Positions 20,291 through 31,311 of a DNA stretch of 64,000 nucleotides are shown one piece after another. The notes beneath the pieces are model-generated. The model saw only the letters and a list, made by a program, of their open reading frames with translations, made no database searches and was not told the origin of the DNA. This DNA is from Hymenoscyphus infarciens (lineage: Eukaryota; Ascomycota; Leotiomycetes; Helotiales; Helotiaceae). The DNA lies in NCBI GenBank assembly GCA_001414345.1, contig LLCB01000004.1, positions 1-64,000 of the forward strand. The letters are read 5' to 3'. Each line of letters starts with the position of its first letter. Position 1 is the stretch's first letter. The translations under genes were made by a program, and so were the position numbers.

Positions 20291-22160
20291 GTGATTAGTC
20301 GATCCATATCCATACCCTGTAGCACCTTCACGTCTCTCTACGCTCTCGGCCTCTCAATCCCCTTCAGCTCCCTTCCCCCTCCCCCAGCAGATGAAGCATC
20401 GACCATTAGATTGCAAGAAGATATAGTCAAGCTCGAGAAAAGTTCCGAGGCTCCATTCGAAGACCCCATCGGGTTTCCCCATCACAAGAGCTTCGATGCC
20501 CTTGATGCTTCTGCGCCATCCTGCAACTTATGTGCTATCGTTCAAGGAGGGGTAAAAGCGTGGTTTGATCATTGTCGCCATGTTATAGCCCACGACCCAG
20601 TTTTAATTGAATTTACCAAAGCCCGGCATCCCCTCCCTGACTCTGGTCAAGGACGGTGATTAACGAAAAGATTCTCAAAGGTATAGGGGTTCCTCGTGCC
20701 TGTTCGCTCGCCTATGAGAAATTCTTTTATATACTTGATGGCAGGTGTTGGTTTTGATGTTGGAGCAGGTTCGTTCTACCGTAATTGATTACAGGGCGGG
20801 TCGCCAATTTTGCTTATTGCTGTCGCGGCGTTCCAACCCGAATTCAGGCTCGCTAAATAACCTTGGGGTTGCAGCTTCTTGGATAAAGGACTGCGTTGAA
20901 AACCACGAATGTTGCTCTGCAGGCAGCACTTTACTCCCTACTCGCGTGCTCGACATCGGCACGTCAGGAAATGTTGTTGTATTAGATGTTCACTCTTGTG
21001 ATGACTACCCTATTAGGGTTAGCTCACTCTTGGGGTATTTATACTCCCTCCTACACACAGTAGATAGTTCTCTCCTTGTAGCAATAAACACCAAAATTCT
21101 CCACCCTACACTTTTGAATGCCAGTACCACTTCCATTGACCATGCACCTGCAATAGGAAACAATATTAAGCTGATAGACTCAGCTAGTTTGCTCGGAAGG
21201 TACGCTTGCTTGTCGTACTGTTGGGGAGCACCCAAGCAGTTCACTACCACAAGAGAGTCCATCGAGGAGAGGAAGCGGGGAATTGATATGCATCACCTCC
21301 CAAAGACAATTCTTGACGCCGTGAGTATTGCAAGACACCTCGCAATCAACTACCTGTGGGCCGACAGTCTAATTATCTGTCAGGGTGACGTAGAAGACTG
21401 GACACGGGAGTCAGCTTGTGTGACTGAGGTTTACTCAGATGCTTACATTGTAGTCGCGGCAAACAATGCCCAAGACAGGTCGTCGGGATGTTTCAACTTG
21501 CGAACCGCACGATCTAGGTGTTTAGTCGACCTAGATTGGCATGCACGTTTCCTAGATGCAATGCCTTTATACCTTCGCGATGAAGCGGACGTCTTCTTTG
21601 GGGAGTTCCAAGATGAGGCCCTTACCTAGCGCAGGTGGGCGCTGCAGGAGCGTGTGCTTGCAAGGCGAGTGTTACATTACAACACCCGGCAAATGTATTT
21701 AGAATGAATGCAATCATGGTATAGTAAGTGAAGATGGTTGTAGCTCAAAAGAGCGTTCTTGCGGCCTTCAAGCTGCTGACATCTCCTCCCGGAACGATTT
21801 AGTGTATGTGTACTCTTATCGACTGTTCACCAAAACAAAACTGATGCGCTTCCTGCCATGAGTGACTTGGCGAAAGTTCTCGGGCAAGGACTAAAAGCGC
21901 AGTATGTGGCCGGTCTCTGGAGCACCGATTTGATGTGTGGGCTATCGTGGCAATGGTCTCGATCGACCCATAGAGAAGCAATTGAGTACATAGGGCCGAG
22001 TTGGAGTTGGGCGAGCTGCGAAGACATTGCTACTTGTGTGTACGTCTTCCACGGGAAATATATTACAGAAGTTGTAGGATGGAATGTCGAACATAAGGTG
22101 GAGACTAACCCTTACGGTGAAGTTGCTAGTGCATGGCTGCGTGTGCCCTCAACACCATGA
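20291..22160 (+). pseudogene. HET-domain (heterokaryon incompatibility) protein, broken
   Basis: Three open pieces in order make up a HET protein. The first (20291-20659) has the typical upstream segment SFDALDASAPSCNLCAI but no ATG. The second (20745-21629) contains the HET core: YACLSYCWG, then LPKTILDAVSIARHLAI, YLWADSLIICQGD (normally WIDSLCIIQDD), DWTRESA and AAN-like repeats. It ends at a TAG directly before RRWALQERVLARRVLHYNTRQM, which belongs to the same protein. A second stop follows near 21706, and the third piece (21858-22160) carries SDLAKVLGQ and GPSWSWAS. Missing start, at least two stops and frame breaks make it a pseudogene. HET proteins trigger cell death after fusion of unlike hyphae. 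Confidence 0.8.
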
Positions 22161-24108
22161 GAGCTCAAGATAACCTCAAGCTTTAATTTATTCTTCAAGG
22201 CTTGGAAACTGAGCTCCCATGAAAAGACGAATACTTCAGCTCAAGGAAACAACGTGAGAAAATAACAAAGAAACGACTGAGCCTCCTAGCAAGGGAACCA
22301 ATCCCAGCCCTCATTGCGTGCAACGTGCTCACCGTGACTGACCTCCAAGCCCTCTCTATAACAGGAACATTATTAAGGGGCCTTCACCAGAAAAGAACGA
22401 TGGCAGAAGCAAGAAAGAATAAACAACCTCAAGCCATCGTCGTCCCTTCCCAAAAAAGAAGGGACAACCTTGGAATTCCACGAACCACCAAGGAAGGCAC
22501 AGACAGCGAACTCACTAGTCACTCCTTCCTTGAACCCCAACCTCAACCCAAATCAAACACTAAAATTAGAAGGAAAAAAACAAGGAAGGTGCCTCCCCTC
22601 TCCCGAACAACCCGAAGGTTATCCAGGAGGAAAGCTCTCAACCGCCCGGGAAAACACTTCAGGGGAAAAATCACGAGACCCGGTTTCAAGGTTCCGTTCT
22701 CTAAAGTATCCATCTTTCTTTCCTCCAGTTGTCATCCAGCGCCCACAAAACCAAAACCCAAACAAACAAACAAACCAAAACAAACAAAACCAACAAAACA
22801 AACAAATCAAGATTCGGAAAAAGAAAAAGAAAGAAATCTTTTGTTGCACATCGCACCCTCCCTCGCCTCTTTCTACTCCATCAGGAAAACTTTCGGTCTG
22901 AACTCGATTCGCGCCTGACTCGTTCGTTGCCTCGCTGGAAACTAGCCAAGGTAAGGTAGCAAGAAATACTGGAACCGCGAGTGCCCGCGAGCCAGTGAGC
23001 CCCGAACCCGTGAGCGTGGCAGGCTCGCAGGTAAGGAAGTATCCTATCGTAGATACCCATCTCATTCATACCTTACCTACCTATGCAGTCAGTCAGCACT
23101 CAAATCCAGCTCCTCGTCTCCCCCCTCGTATTTTCCAGTATATAACAGGTCAGGACTCAGTTCACGAGTGTACCTTATGCAGGAGAGAGAGAAATCGGAC
23201 GTCTTTCTGTGGTGAAGGTAGGTAGACGACGATGAACGGATGGGGTAATTTGTAGCGAGTGAAGAGGCGTGGTGCATGAGAGAGGGGAAGGAGATGTATG
23301 GAAGCGGCGATGGGTGGGTGAGTGGTTTTGGGTATATAATGGGGTAGCTGAAGAGGAAGAGAAAATCAACGAGCGAACGAAGTTGGTAGAAAATGATGGA
23401 CGATCGCCTATCGACGAGGTCGCACTGAGACTTGCAGGAGGCGGTGAGTTCAGGTTGCTTCTGCCGGAGACAGCGTCGAGCTAGAGCTGCATGTCTTAGA
23501 CCCCGATTCCATACAATGTCAACTCGACGCGATAACATCGAGGGGAAGATTGCTGATCTTTGGAAACATTTGAGGAAACATTTCGCTGATCTGGAGGGGT
23601 AGAGGATTGGTCTGTGCAGAAGTTCTCGAGACACTTCAAGACAGCGATGGGAGAGTTGTGGTTTCATGGTATTATTCTTGTTTTTTTTTGTTTTTGCACA
23701 TGTTTTTCTTCACTTCCTCCAATGTACAGTACAAGTCCGCCAGGCAAGCTCGGGTCCAAGCTTGCCCATCCATTTCACCAGGTCATCGACCATGATACGG
23801 ACTCGAGATATTATCCCTTCCCTCTGCCAATGCAACCATATCTCCATCCATGTCATCCCAAAGCCATCTGCAAGTATACCTCCACACAAATCCCCTATTC
23901 CCGAATCCATCCCCGTATTCTTGGTTCGAGATACAGGGGGATCCATTCGGCAAATCCCTCCTCTAATGTTGTGAAGCGAAATCTATGCCATCGAAGTAAT
24001 CCGTCCCAAACGCCAAACATTTGTTCCGTCATCAAGAAAAATCCCGTACCCCATATTCATCGTCACATTGCTCATGCAGCAGCTCCCATATCTATATCGA
24101 ATTCCCTC
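22161..24108. other. Intergenic with low-complexity tract
   Basis: A CAAA/CCAAAA-rich tract runs at about 22745-22830 and is followed directly by a core element copy at 22844. Long open frames here (plus 22325-22918, minus 23089-23667) are of biased composition and match nothing; I do not call them. Part of 23.1-24.1 kb is likely 3' untranslated sequence of the small membrane-protein gene. Confidence 0.45.
22844..22854 (+). repeat. TTGCA-N2-TCGC element, core only
   Basis: TTGCA, CA, TCGC preceded by an A/G-rich tract and TTTTG. No CGG/CCG pair follows. Rightmost copy of the first cluster. Confidence 0.55.
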
Positions 24109-24591
24109 CTAGCTTTTGTTGAATATTTGAGTGAAGTACCATCCGCAAATGGCTCCGGCTGCGATAAGGATCATGACGACGATGGTGATACTGATACAGT
24201 ACGTTCGACAGCGTCTCTTATCCTTTCGTTGTTGTGCCAGCCAATCATCCCTGTATCTTATCAGTATAAATTCTCCCACATCCACATCCGCTCCACTGAT
24301 CATTCAATTGAGAAAAACATACCCATAAGAGTGATTTTTACCCAAAGTACCTCCACTACTACCACTATTCGATCTCGATCCTCGTCCCGCTGGTTCCTCT
24401 GTTGCGCCTCCCTCCTCTGCGATGTGAATTGCTGTCGAGAAACGCTTCCAGAATAGTGGATCGCGCACGAGTCCCATTTCGGCGGATGGTTGTTCCATTT
24501 CTAAGGTTGAGATTGGACGGGTGAGATGGACTTGTTGGAGGGGAGAGGGTTTCTTGATGTGCGGTCTTTGGGATCTTGGTTTGCGACCCAT
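24109..24591 (-). CDS. Small membrane protein, C-terminal transmembrane segment
   Basis: Two exons (24591-24323 and 24250-24109) give 136 residues; donor GTATGT, acceptor TACAG, phases agree. The N-terminal half is basic then polar (MGRKPRSQRPHIKK; a Gly/Ser-rich stretch before the junction). A conserved-looking core RDPLFWKRFSTAIHIAEE is followed by DDWLAQQRKDKRRCR and one hydrophobic helix (YCISITIVVMILIAAG…) close to the C-terminus. It looks like a tail-anchored protein with basic residues on the cytosolic side. I do not recognise the family. A CCA-repeat (GTG on the plus strand) lies in the leader about 28 bases before the ATG. Confidence 0.7.
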
Positions 24592-24618
24592 TTTGGCGGT
24601 TGTGACTCTGAGGAGCCT

Positions 24619-24655
24619 TGTGGTGGTGGTGGTGGTGGTGGTGGTGGTGGTGGTA
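24619..24655. repeat. GTG/CAC trinucleotide repeat
   Basis: About twelve GTG units in a row on the plus strand, lying in the leader of the small membrane-protein gene (CAC/CCA on its coding strand). The length is likely to vary between strains. Confidence 0.9.
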
Positions 24656-27600
24656 GAGAGCGTAAATAGAGGAAAACAACAAGACTCGGGAGTTTATCAA
24701 CTGCCCACCATCCAAGTTCTGTTTCCGCCTTCAAAGTGGAAAGTGGTGCGAAGTTGAAAAAGTCGTTCCTCCTCAACGTTTCCGTGGTGATTGATGGTAT
24801 GAGTGAGGGTTGAGGTGGACAGAGTATATTGATTGCGTTGTGTCGCGTGATGTAAGTGAGCGTGTGTAACGAGCGTGTGTAACGAGCGTGTGGGTTCCGC
24901 GAAGGAAAGTTGTAGCGAAAGGTTCGTGATGACGAATGTCCAATCCGCCAACTTTTACCGAAACCCTTTTTCAAAGAGTGACTGGAGTGAGAGTGAGAGA
25001 GAGTGAGGTAAAGAACGACGACGACGACAAGCGTGTGGTAGGTTTGCAAAACACTTCCAACAAAACAGTCGAGGAGGTCATGGTTATATTACATATATTG
25101 CTGCGGAGAAAAAAGCAAACACCAACGGTTAATTATACCCCCCCTGGAGGAGGATGCAAATAACAATATCGTCCCAGGGTGCGGACTGGTCTTGTTCCCT
25201 GGAAAATACCCACTCACTGCCAGCACTGCCAGCTTCTGCGGGCGCTTTGGTCCAAATCCCAGTTCTCAAATCACCATCTTGCTGCTTCTTGTACTGCGAT
25301 GCGATGAACGAGCCAATGAATATGAATAAAGGGGGGGGGGTTGTCAGATTCAGGACCTGGTAGGGACCTGGTAGGGACCTGGTAAGGACTTGGGTTGATG
25401 CCGGGGGAGTGTACGGAGGAGTGTACGAATGAGGTCGTACTGCGCTGTATTGATCAGGGAAGAGTGCCGCGCATGGGGGGTTAACCCTGTTTTTGTAAAT
25501 TTGTAAGTATCCTCTCCTCACCCAAGACACTCGAGGTGCTGTTGCAAGTGTCAAAGTCTGTTTATAAGAGATTTTTGATTCCAGGGCTGCAGACAGACGC
25601 TTTCGTTGAATACAAGACTTCTTAACTGCTCTGGCAGTGAGTTGGAAATCCGAGGAGTCGATGAACTGTCAATTATCCCCATTGAGGCAGTGACGAAAGC
25701 TTTTTACGAAGAAGAGTACGACTTACGAAGTACGAACAGTACGGATGAAGGGGAAATTACTTGTGGAGAGAAACAAAACCCGACGCTTCCGACCGCACGA
25801 GGCCAACATGGCAACAAATTCCCCATGGCAGCTTCCAGGTTTTGTGGGCAATCCAAAGGTCCAGGCGCTGAACTTTGAGTCTTTGGCCTCCCAAAGGACG
25901 CGCGGAGCTCAACGATGGACCCTGGGGGTGATCAGTTCTAGGTTCGTGTTTGACGGTTGGAAATTCGTTTTGGTGAGGCAAAGCTAGAAAGGAGGCCAGG
26001 CCTTTTGTACGTGAATTGATTTCCGAGTTGTTTCCAGCCTTGGAATCAGGGGGAAAGGAGGCGAAATGTCGTGGACACTGGAAAGGGGGACAAAGCAAAC
26101 AATCCCAACGCCCTGAGACAGAATAACGGGCTCGGGCCGTTGCAAATCGATCGTTGATGCATCGCGATAGCCTCGTTCACTCCAAGACATCGTGATTCCA
26201 ATCTTGGATTTTGGTTGTTCTGTAACCTACGGAAATCAGACAATTATTGCAACTACCTCCTATTTCATAGGAACAACAGTGACTTGTCCTCCAAAGAAGA
26301 TATTCTCGACCTCCGGCGCTTCCAATGTTTTGTTACCCCCACACCACTCAAGAACGGAATCAAACGGTCAAGCCTACCTAGCTTGGTACTAAGCAAACTA
26401 GCAACCCTTGATATCTGAGAACTCTCGAGACTTCTCTTCAACCGGAAAACTCTTGGTCTAAAAAAAGCTTTTGTTTATCCCGATACCCCACGATTTCCCC
26501 TTCATCGAAATCCTTAGCAGTGATCCCCAGATCAAAAGGCGGTACCTTGGGAGATACCTTAGTAGAGGAGCTGTTTGAGATGTTCAACCGTTTGGGGTTA
26601 TTTGCTTAGCAGGCACTGTGAATAAGTTGAGGGTGATCCGTAGGCTTTTGCAACAGGAAAAACGACTTTGGCTATAACGCTATATAATCGTTGAAAAATA
26701 TTAAGCTGTTTTAAAATCGTACTGTTATAGACAGTAACGATCTATCAGGGTAGAAATCATGAAGTAGTTGGTGCACGGTAAGTAAAGATCTGAATTGTCT
26801 TACGGTAGAAGATCTCTAACGGTAGGAAGGATTCTTACTTCGTCCCAGGCATAACAATTATTACAGATTTTGTGGTTTACCAGGGTTTTTGGCCGATTTT
26901 CATGGGGGTTTCTTTCGCTTCTGCCGTAATTGTTATGCCTGGGACGAAGTATTAGCCAGCTCCTATTCAGGGGAATTCTCAGGATTCTTGGCTCCCCCGC
27001 CACCTAAATGGATCCAAGTCACGAGTCGGGCCACCTGGGGAAGAGGGTTGGAAGGACATGTCGCCTAGGTGCCCTATTGGAATAGGGGCTTTCGCTTGTG
27101 ATAGGTGATTGTTCGAGAATAATCTAGAGTTCTGAATAGCTTCACTCTGGATTTGGTGGGGTTACGGTGTCACATCGGTCTAACCAGTAGCTTCACTGCT
27201 AAATTCTGCAGGTGGGATTCCGTTAAACCCGGACGTCTTCCTACCGTTCCACCTACTGTAAAAGATCTAAAACTATCGGCATACAAACAAAACTGGGTGT
27301 CACCGCTAAAGATCGGCCTCCACCTATCTCCCCCGACAAGGCTACACATCAGTACCACGCAAGGCTGTGTATTCACTCTCCACACCGCCGACACAAACAT
27401 CAAAGTCAATCCCATCCACTCGATTCGCCATGTCCTCTCCAATCCTCAGCTCTTCAATTCGAGTCCTCGAGACACCTTGACTCCTCTTTCAACAAGAAAA
27501 AAAAACCGAACCCACAATTGACGACCTCAACTCCTAAAGATAGATAGATTACCTTTCTGCAGCAGGTCAGCCAATACATACCCCTCAATCTAACCCGCAT

Positions 27601-27674
27601 AGCCCCTCACACAACCTCAAGAATAGGCTATTCTCATCCCTCCCGCACATCTTTTGACCCCGGCCAAACCAAAA
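24656..27674. other. Intergenic, no supported gene
   Basis: A 141-codon minus-strand frame (25129-25554) has no ATG at its start and matches nothing. A run of about four 11-base GACCTGGTARG units lies at 25350-25390, after a poly-G stretch. A small TA-flanked inverted-repeat element lies at 26838-26949. The remainder holds no recognisable feature. Confidence 0.5.
26838..26949. mobile_element. Short mariner-like MITE
   Basis: A perfect terminal inverted repeat of 23 bases begins CTTCGTCCCAGGCATAAC at 26838 and is matched in reverse complement ending at 26949. Both ends are flanked by the dinucleotide TA, as expected of a Tc1/mariner insertion. The 112-base element has no coding capacity. The perfect arms suggest a recent insertion or selection on the stem. 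Confidence 0.75.
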
Positions 27675-28507
27675 ATGGGTAGCACAACCCCTACGACCAC
27701 AACCATCTCCACCACCACCACCACCTCACCCGAACCCCACCTCCCATACTGGCAAACCAACATCCCACCCTCCCTCCAAGAACCCCTCTGCCCCGCCTTC
27801 CTCCAGAACCTCTCCCAAAAGGACCAATCTATCCTCGCAACCCCTTCGGATTCCTACCACACACTCACCTGGCCAGAATGTCGTACCCTAGTCCATACCA
27901 ACAACCTCGGGGCTTTCCAACGCCAACCACTTGAGCTGAGACGGTATCTACAATTCATACATTTGTTGAAGAAGAAATATGGTTCTATAATGAGCTTCAT
28001 GCTGTCCGAACGTCTGCACTGGGAGCAATCGGTGGATGAAAATGGAGGGTTAAGGGCTTCGGGAAGGGGGATGTTTGAGGATGAGAACGATTGGAGGATA
28101 TTATGGAATGATTGGCCTTATGGGATTGACGAACGGATCGTACATCTGGTAGTTTGGACGAAATTCGAACTCAAGGATGATGAGGAGACGGGGTTGTTGA
28201 GGGAGGATTCCAGGGAAGTTATTGAGGGGTTCGTGGGGAGGGTTTTTCGGGCGAGGTGTGGGGAAGAGAACGTAAGTTTCCTTTTTTCTATCTCTTGGGG
28301 GGTTGTCGAGAGATGTGGAACGGAGACTTGAGCGGAGAATATCAGTTAACCCATCTATAGGTGACATGGTTCAAAAACTGGAGTAGCTTGAAATCCGTTC
28401 GTGGGGTCGAACATTTCCATGTCATGCTCTTCGACCCCGATCCCGAGTTTGTACGGGAAATTACCAATGGTGATATACCATTAAGTCGACGAGCCGAGAA
28501 TCTTTGA
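27675..28507 (+). CDS. DUF3605 / N-acetylglucosamine-induced protein 1-like
   Basis: Two exons (27675-28271 and 28361-28507) give 247 residues; donor GTAAGT, acceptor CTATAG, phase 0. A Thr-rich N-terminal tail of about 25 residues precedes the conserved domain: [53 protein letters not shown], and in exon 2 [13 protein letters not shown] and [15 protein letters not shown]. This matches the family of Candida Gig1, a cytosolic protein induced by N-acetylglucosamine; its reaction is not established. The start at 27675 is the first ATG in frame. Family match is strong. Confidence 0.9.
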
Positions 28508-28926
28508 GTTTTGCAGGGTAGTGGCGCCAGTGGAATATTAGAAAGGGGTTTAAAATTGACGACGGCATTTCGATCAGATTGAAAATCAATGTTTTAGCGA
28601 AAAGTTGACTGGCCTGGCGAATGGAGTTTTCAGAAATGGGTTCAGAGTTCAAAATCAGCGACGGCAGATACCTAACGGAGCAAGCGTTGCATTATATAGT
28701 GAGCAAGAATTTACAGAGAACTAGAGTAGACCAAATAGATCAAGGTCGTAGGCAAAAGTGTCTTCCGCGGGTTATGAAGATTTGTATCATGACTTGACAT
28801 TCGCTTATTTAGTATCGCTGGTATTTACATCCGTAAGACTCTCTTATTTTCCCATTAGAACGCCATGGATGTTGTACCTGTTAGCCCTTAGACGCCGCAA
28901 AAATGTGCTCGAAATCCTAAAACATC
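28508..28926. other. Convergent 3' region
   Basis: Lies between the ends of the DUF3605 gene and the Hos2 gene. It contains two loosely similar stretches (GACGACGGCATTTCG-type and AGCGACGGCAG-type). No gene seen. Confidence 0.5.
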
Positions 28927-30348
28927 TCAAAACTCCATAGGCACACCAAGACCTTGCTCTTTATTTCGTCTCGTCTCATTATCATACTCTTCCTTCTCCT
29001 CCCTTAATCGATCCTCCACGTCATCCTTGAAAGCCGTAAGATCAGGTGGTATACTGATACTCTGCACACTCGGAGCACAGTTGACAAATCGAAGTTGTTC
29101 CGTAATCGAAGCAACAATCTCTCGAACCTTCTTATCCGAGTTCTTATTCGGTCGATTGTCGCCAGCCAAGATTTGCTCCAAGGTAGGGAAAATCGTGTCG
29201 TATCGAAAGTGTTGTCTGTAAGGTGTATGCATAGGAATGATGGGATCCAAAGTGGTATCGCAGCCAATAGCGATACTGGTTTCATGAGCCCATGCTCGCG
29301 CTACATTGCGAGGCGTGTAACCACCACCACCGACGAGAAGAAGTGGGATGTTGAGTGATTTGCAGTAGGAAACACAGGCGCCATGGCCTTGGACTTGCAC
29401 GTTGAATCGACCCAGCCTATCCCCAGCTAGAGAATCGGCGCCGCATTGTAGTACTATTGCTGTGGGTTGGAAGCGTTCAACACACATTCCCACGATGGTT
29501 TTGAAGAGCCAGACGTATTGTTCGTCGTCGATGCCGTCGGCTAGAGGTACGTTGATGGCATGATGGGCGCCTGGGTTTTCTTCGCTGTCTGGTCCTGTCC
29601 TGTCGAGATCTCCGGTTCCAGGGAAGAAATTCAACCCGTCGTATTTGTGAATGGAAAGTGTCATTACTCGATCAGTCGACCAAAATGCTTCTTCGACTCC
29701 ATCTCCGTGATGTACATCGATATCAATATATAATACACGAGGGTGCTTTCTCAGCAATTGCAGTATTGCTAGAACAATATCATTGACATAGCAGAATCCT
29801 GATGCTTCGGCTTTTTTGGCGTGATGTAGACCACCGGACCAGTTGATGGCAATATCAGATTCGTTGTTGCAAAGCTTTCGTGCTGCATCAATCGAGGCTC
29901 CAGCATACATCGAACAGTAGTTGAATAATCCCTCGAAGATAGGGCAATCCGACCCACCAAGATTGAAGTCCTGTGGAACATCGTCGTTCGGAGCCGCGAC
30001 CTTGGCTGACTTGAGGTATTCGAGATATTCGTCACTATGAAAGTCCTCCAATTCTTCTCTCGTAGCTTGTCTCGAGACATAAGTATTCATAGCAGCATGC
30101 ATTCCATATGACATGATCAGCCCTTTCGCCAGAGTGAGTCGCCAAGGCTTCATTGGATGCGCATGCCCAAAATGATGCTTTTCGATATCTGGGTTCGAGT
30201 GCCATGATACGTTGTAGCCCATCGGACGAACAATTCCATTTACTTGTATTTGGTTTGTAACGTGCTTTAATAATTCCGCATTCTCAGCGTCGCCTTGCTG
30301 GCCTAGTGGATGCCAGTATTCCTGGACAATGTCGTTATTGAATGGCAT
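28927..30348 (-). CDS. HOS2: Class I histone deacetylase, Hos2/HosA type
   Basis: A zinc-dependent deacetylase of the Rpd3/Hos2 class; in yeast Hos2 works in the Set3 complex on H3 and H4 tails in transcribed genes. From ATG 30348 the product is 473 residues with an uninterrupted arginase/deacetylase fold. GHAHPMKPWR is the typical N-terminal signature. The catalytic His pair is in GGLHHAKK (H175, H176), the zinc ligands in YIDIDVHHGDG (D211, H213) and CGADSLAGDRLG, and the glycine-rich GGGGYTPRNVARAW near the C-terminus. The frame stays open for 59 codons upstream to a CAG preceded by CTAAC, a good acceptor, so an upstream coding exon is possible and the true start may lie near 30.6 kb. Divergent from the ING/PHD gene. 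Confidence 0.93.
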   Translation of the reverse strand: MPFNNDIVQEYWHPLGQQGDAENAELLKHVTNQIQVNGIVRPMGYNVSWHSNPDIEKHHFGHAHPMKPWRLTLAKGLIMSYGMHAAMNTYVSRQATREELEDFHSDEYLEYLKSAKVAAPNDDVPQDFNLGGSDCPIFEGLFNYCSMYAGASIDAARKLCNNESDIAINWSGGLHHAKKAEASGFCYVNDIVLAILQLLRKHPRVLYIDIDVHHGDGVEEAFWSTDRVMTLSIHKYDGLNFFPGTGDLDRTGPDSEENPGAHHAINVPLADGIDDEQYVWLFKTIVGMCVERFQPTAIVLQCGADSLAGDRLGRFNVQVQGHGACVSYCKSLNIPLLLVGGGGYTPRNVARAWAHETSIAIGCDTTLDPIIPMHTPYRQHFRYDTIFPTLEQILAGDNRPNKNSDKKVREIVASITEQLRFVNCAPSVQSISIPPDLTAFKDDVEDRLREEKEEYDNETRRNKEQGLGVPMEF

Positions 30349-31311
30349 CGTGAGAGGTATTTGGCAGTCTTCTGGTATATGTGCTTGAGGACCAGAGAAG
30401 TAACGATTGAAGTTTGGAGATTTATAGGTTGGTGATCGCGGGTGGGTTGAAGACCCAAAGATCGGCGGTCTAGAGAGAGAGGCTGTCGTGTTGGTGAAGA
30501 AGTCGGTTGGTGTAGATGGTGTCAACTGAGATTTCGGTTAGACTTGCTGGAAATCTAGGAATTGCTGTTGTTGACAACATTCACAGAAGTAGTACGACCA
30601 AAGCCATCTCAGCAGAAGTTGGAGTGAAGCTTGTTTCTGTTGTCGCAAAGGGTGTATTGGACCGAAATGGGTGGGTTTTTAGTGATGGTAGTCTTGAAAG
30701 TTCTGGAAAGCGGTTTATGGGGAGGGGTTGTGAGGTGGCGAACAAATTGTACCAAAGGTTGACGGTGTTGTTGAGGTGTTGAGGTGGGAGGAGGCTGGAG
30801 ATGTGAACAAGAGACAAGGCTCTGAGTTGAAAGTGAAGCGCGTCAACAAGGCTGAACCGATAGTGCCCCCTAGCGCTGCCGAGGTCGGGAGGTCGGCAAA
30901 AGAACAACAGCGAGTGGGTGCTGGTGGGTGTCTTCTAAAGAGAAGGCGCCACTCACCATTTCACCACCTCCACAACAACGCTCTTGCTAGGTATTTGTCC
31001 CCTGCCTTTTAATTTCCATCTCAGCAATCCTGAGAAACGAAACGCAACGCAACGCAACGCGAGACAGCATAGGGCAAGGGCCCAGCACCCACCTCACTTA
31101 CCCAGGCAAGCGCGAGGCGGGGAAGCCCAACATTTATCTTTGAGGTGAGCATTGCACCGAGTACTGAGCAGCGACCCTACTACACTGTGCAACCTGCCAG
31201 CATTTCAAGTTCAACTCTCCGTACTTTTACCTTCTCTCCCTTGAGCTCTTCTTGGACCCTTTTTTGTTTGACGCACTGTGGGCCTTGAAAACCGCAACGC
31301 CATTAACAATC
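30349..31311. promoter_or_regulatory. Shared divergent promoter region of HOS2 and the ING gene
   Basis: About 960 bases separate the two start codons. It includes a CGCAA repeat (four units near 31042-31062) and a pyrimidine-rich leader in front of the ING gene. The left part may contain an upstream exon of the deacetylase. No specific factor site is claimed. Confidence 0.5.

Noticed and set aside
22325..22918. Overlapping plus-strand frames of 197 and 143 codons
   Set aside because: Lys/Asn/Thr-rich translation of a CAAA-type low-complexity tract; all frames stay open because of composition.
23089..23667. 192-codon minus-strand frame
   Set aside because: Ser/Pro/His-rich, no motif, probably untranslated flank.
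25129..25554. 141-codon minus-strand frame
   Set aside because: Has no ATG at its start and crosses a poly-C and a tandem repeat.
25540..26160. Isolated TTGCA matches near 25541 and 26143
   Set aside because: They lack TCGC at the right distance (TCGA at most) and the CGG/CCG pair; background frequency.
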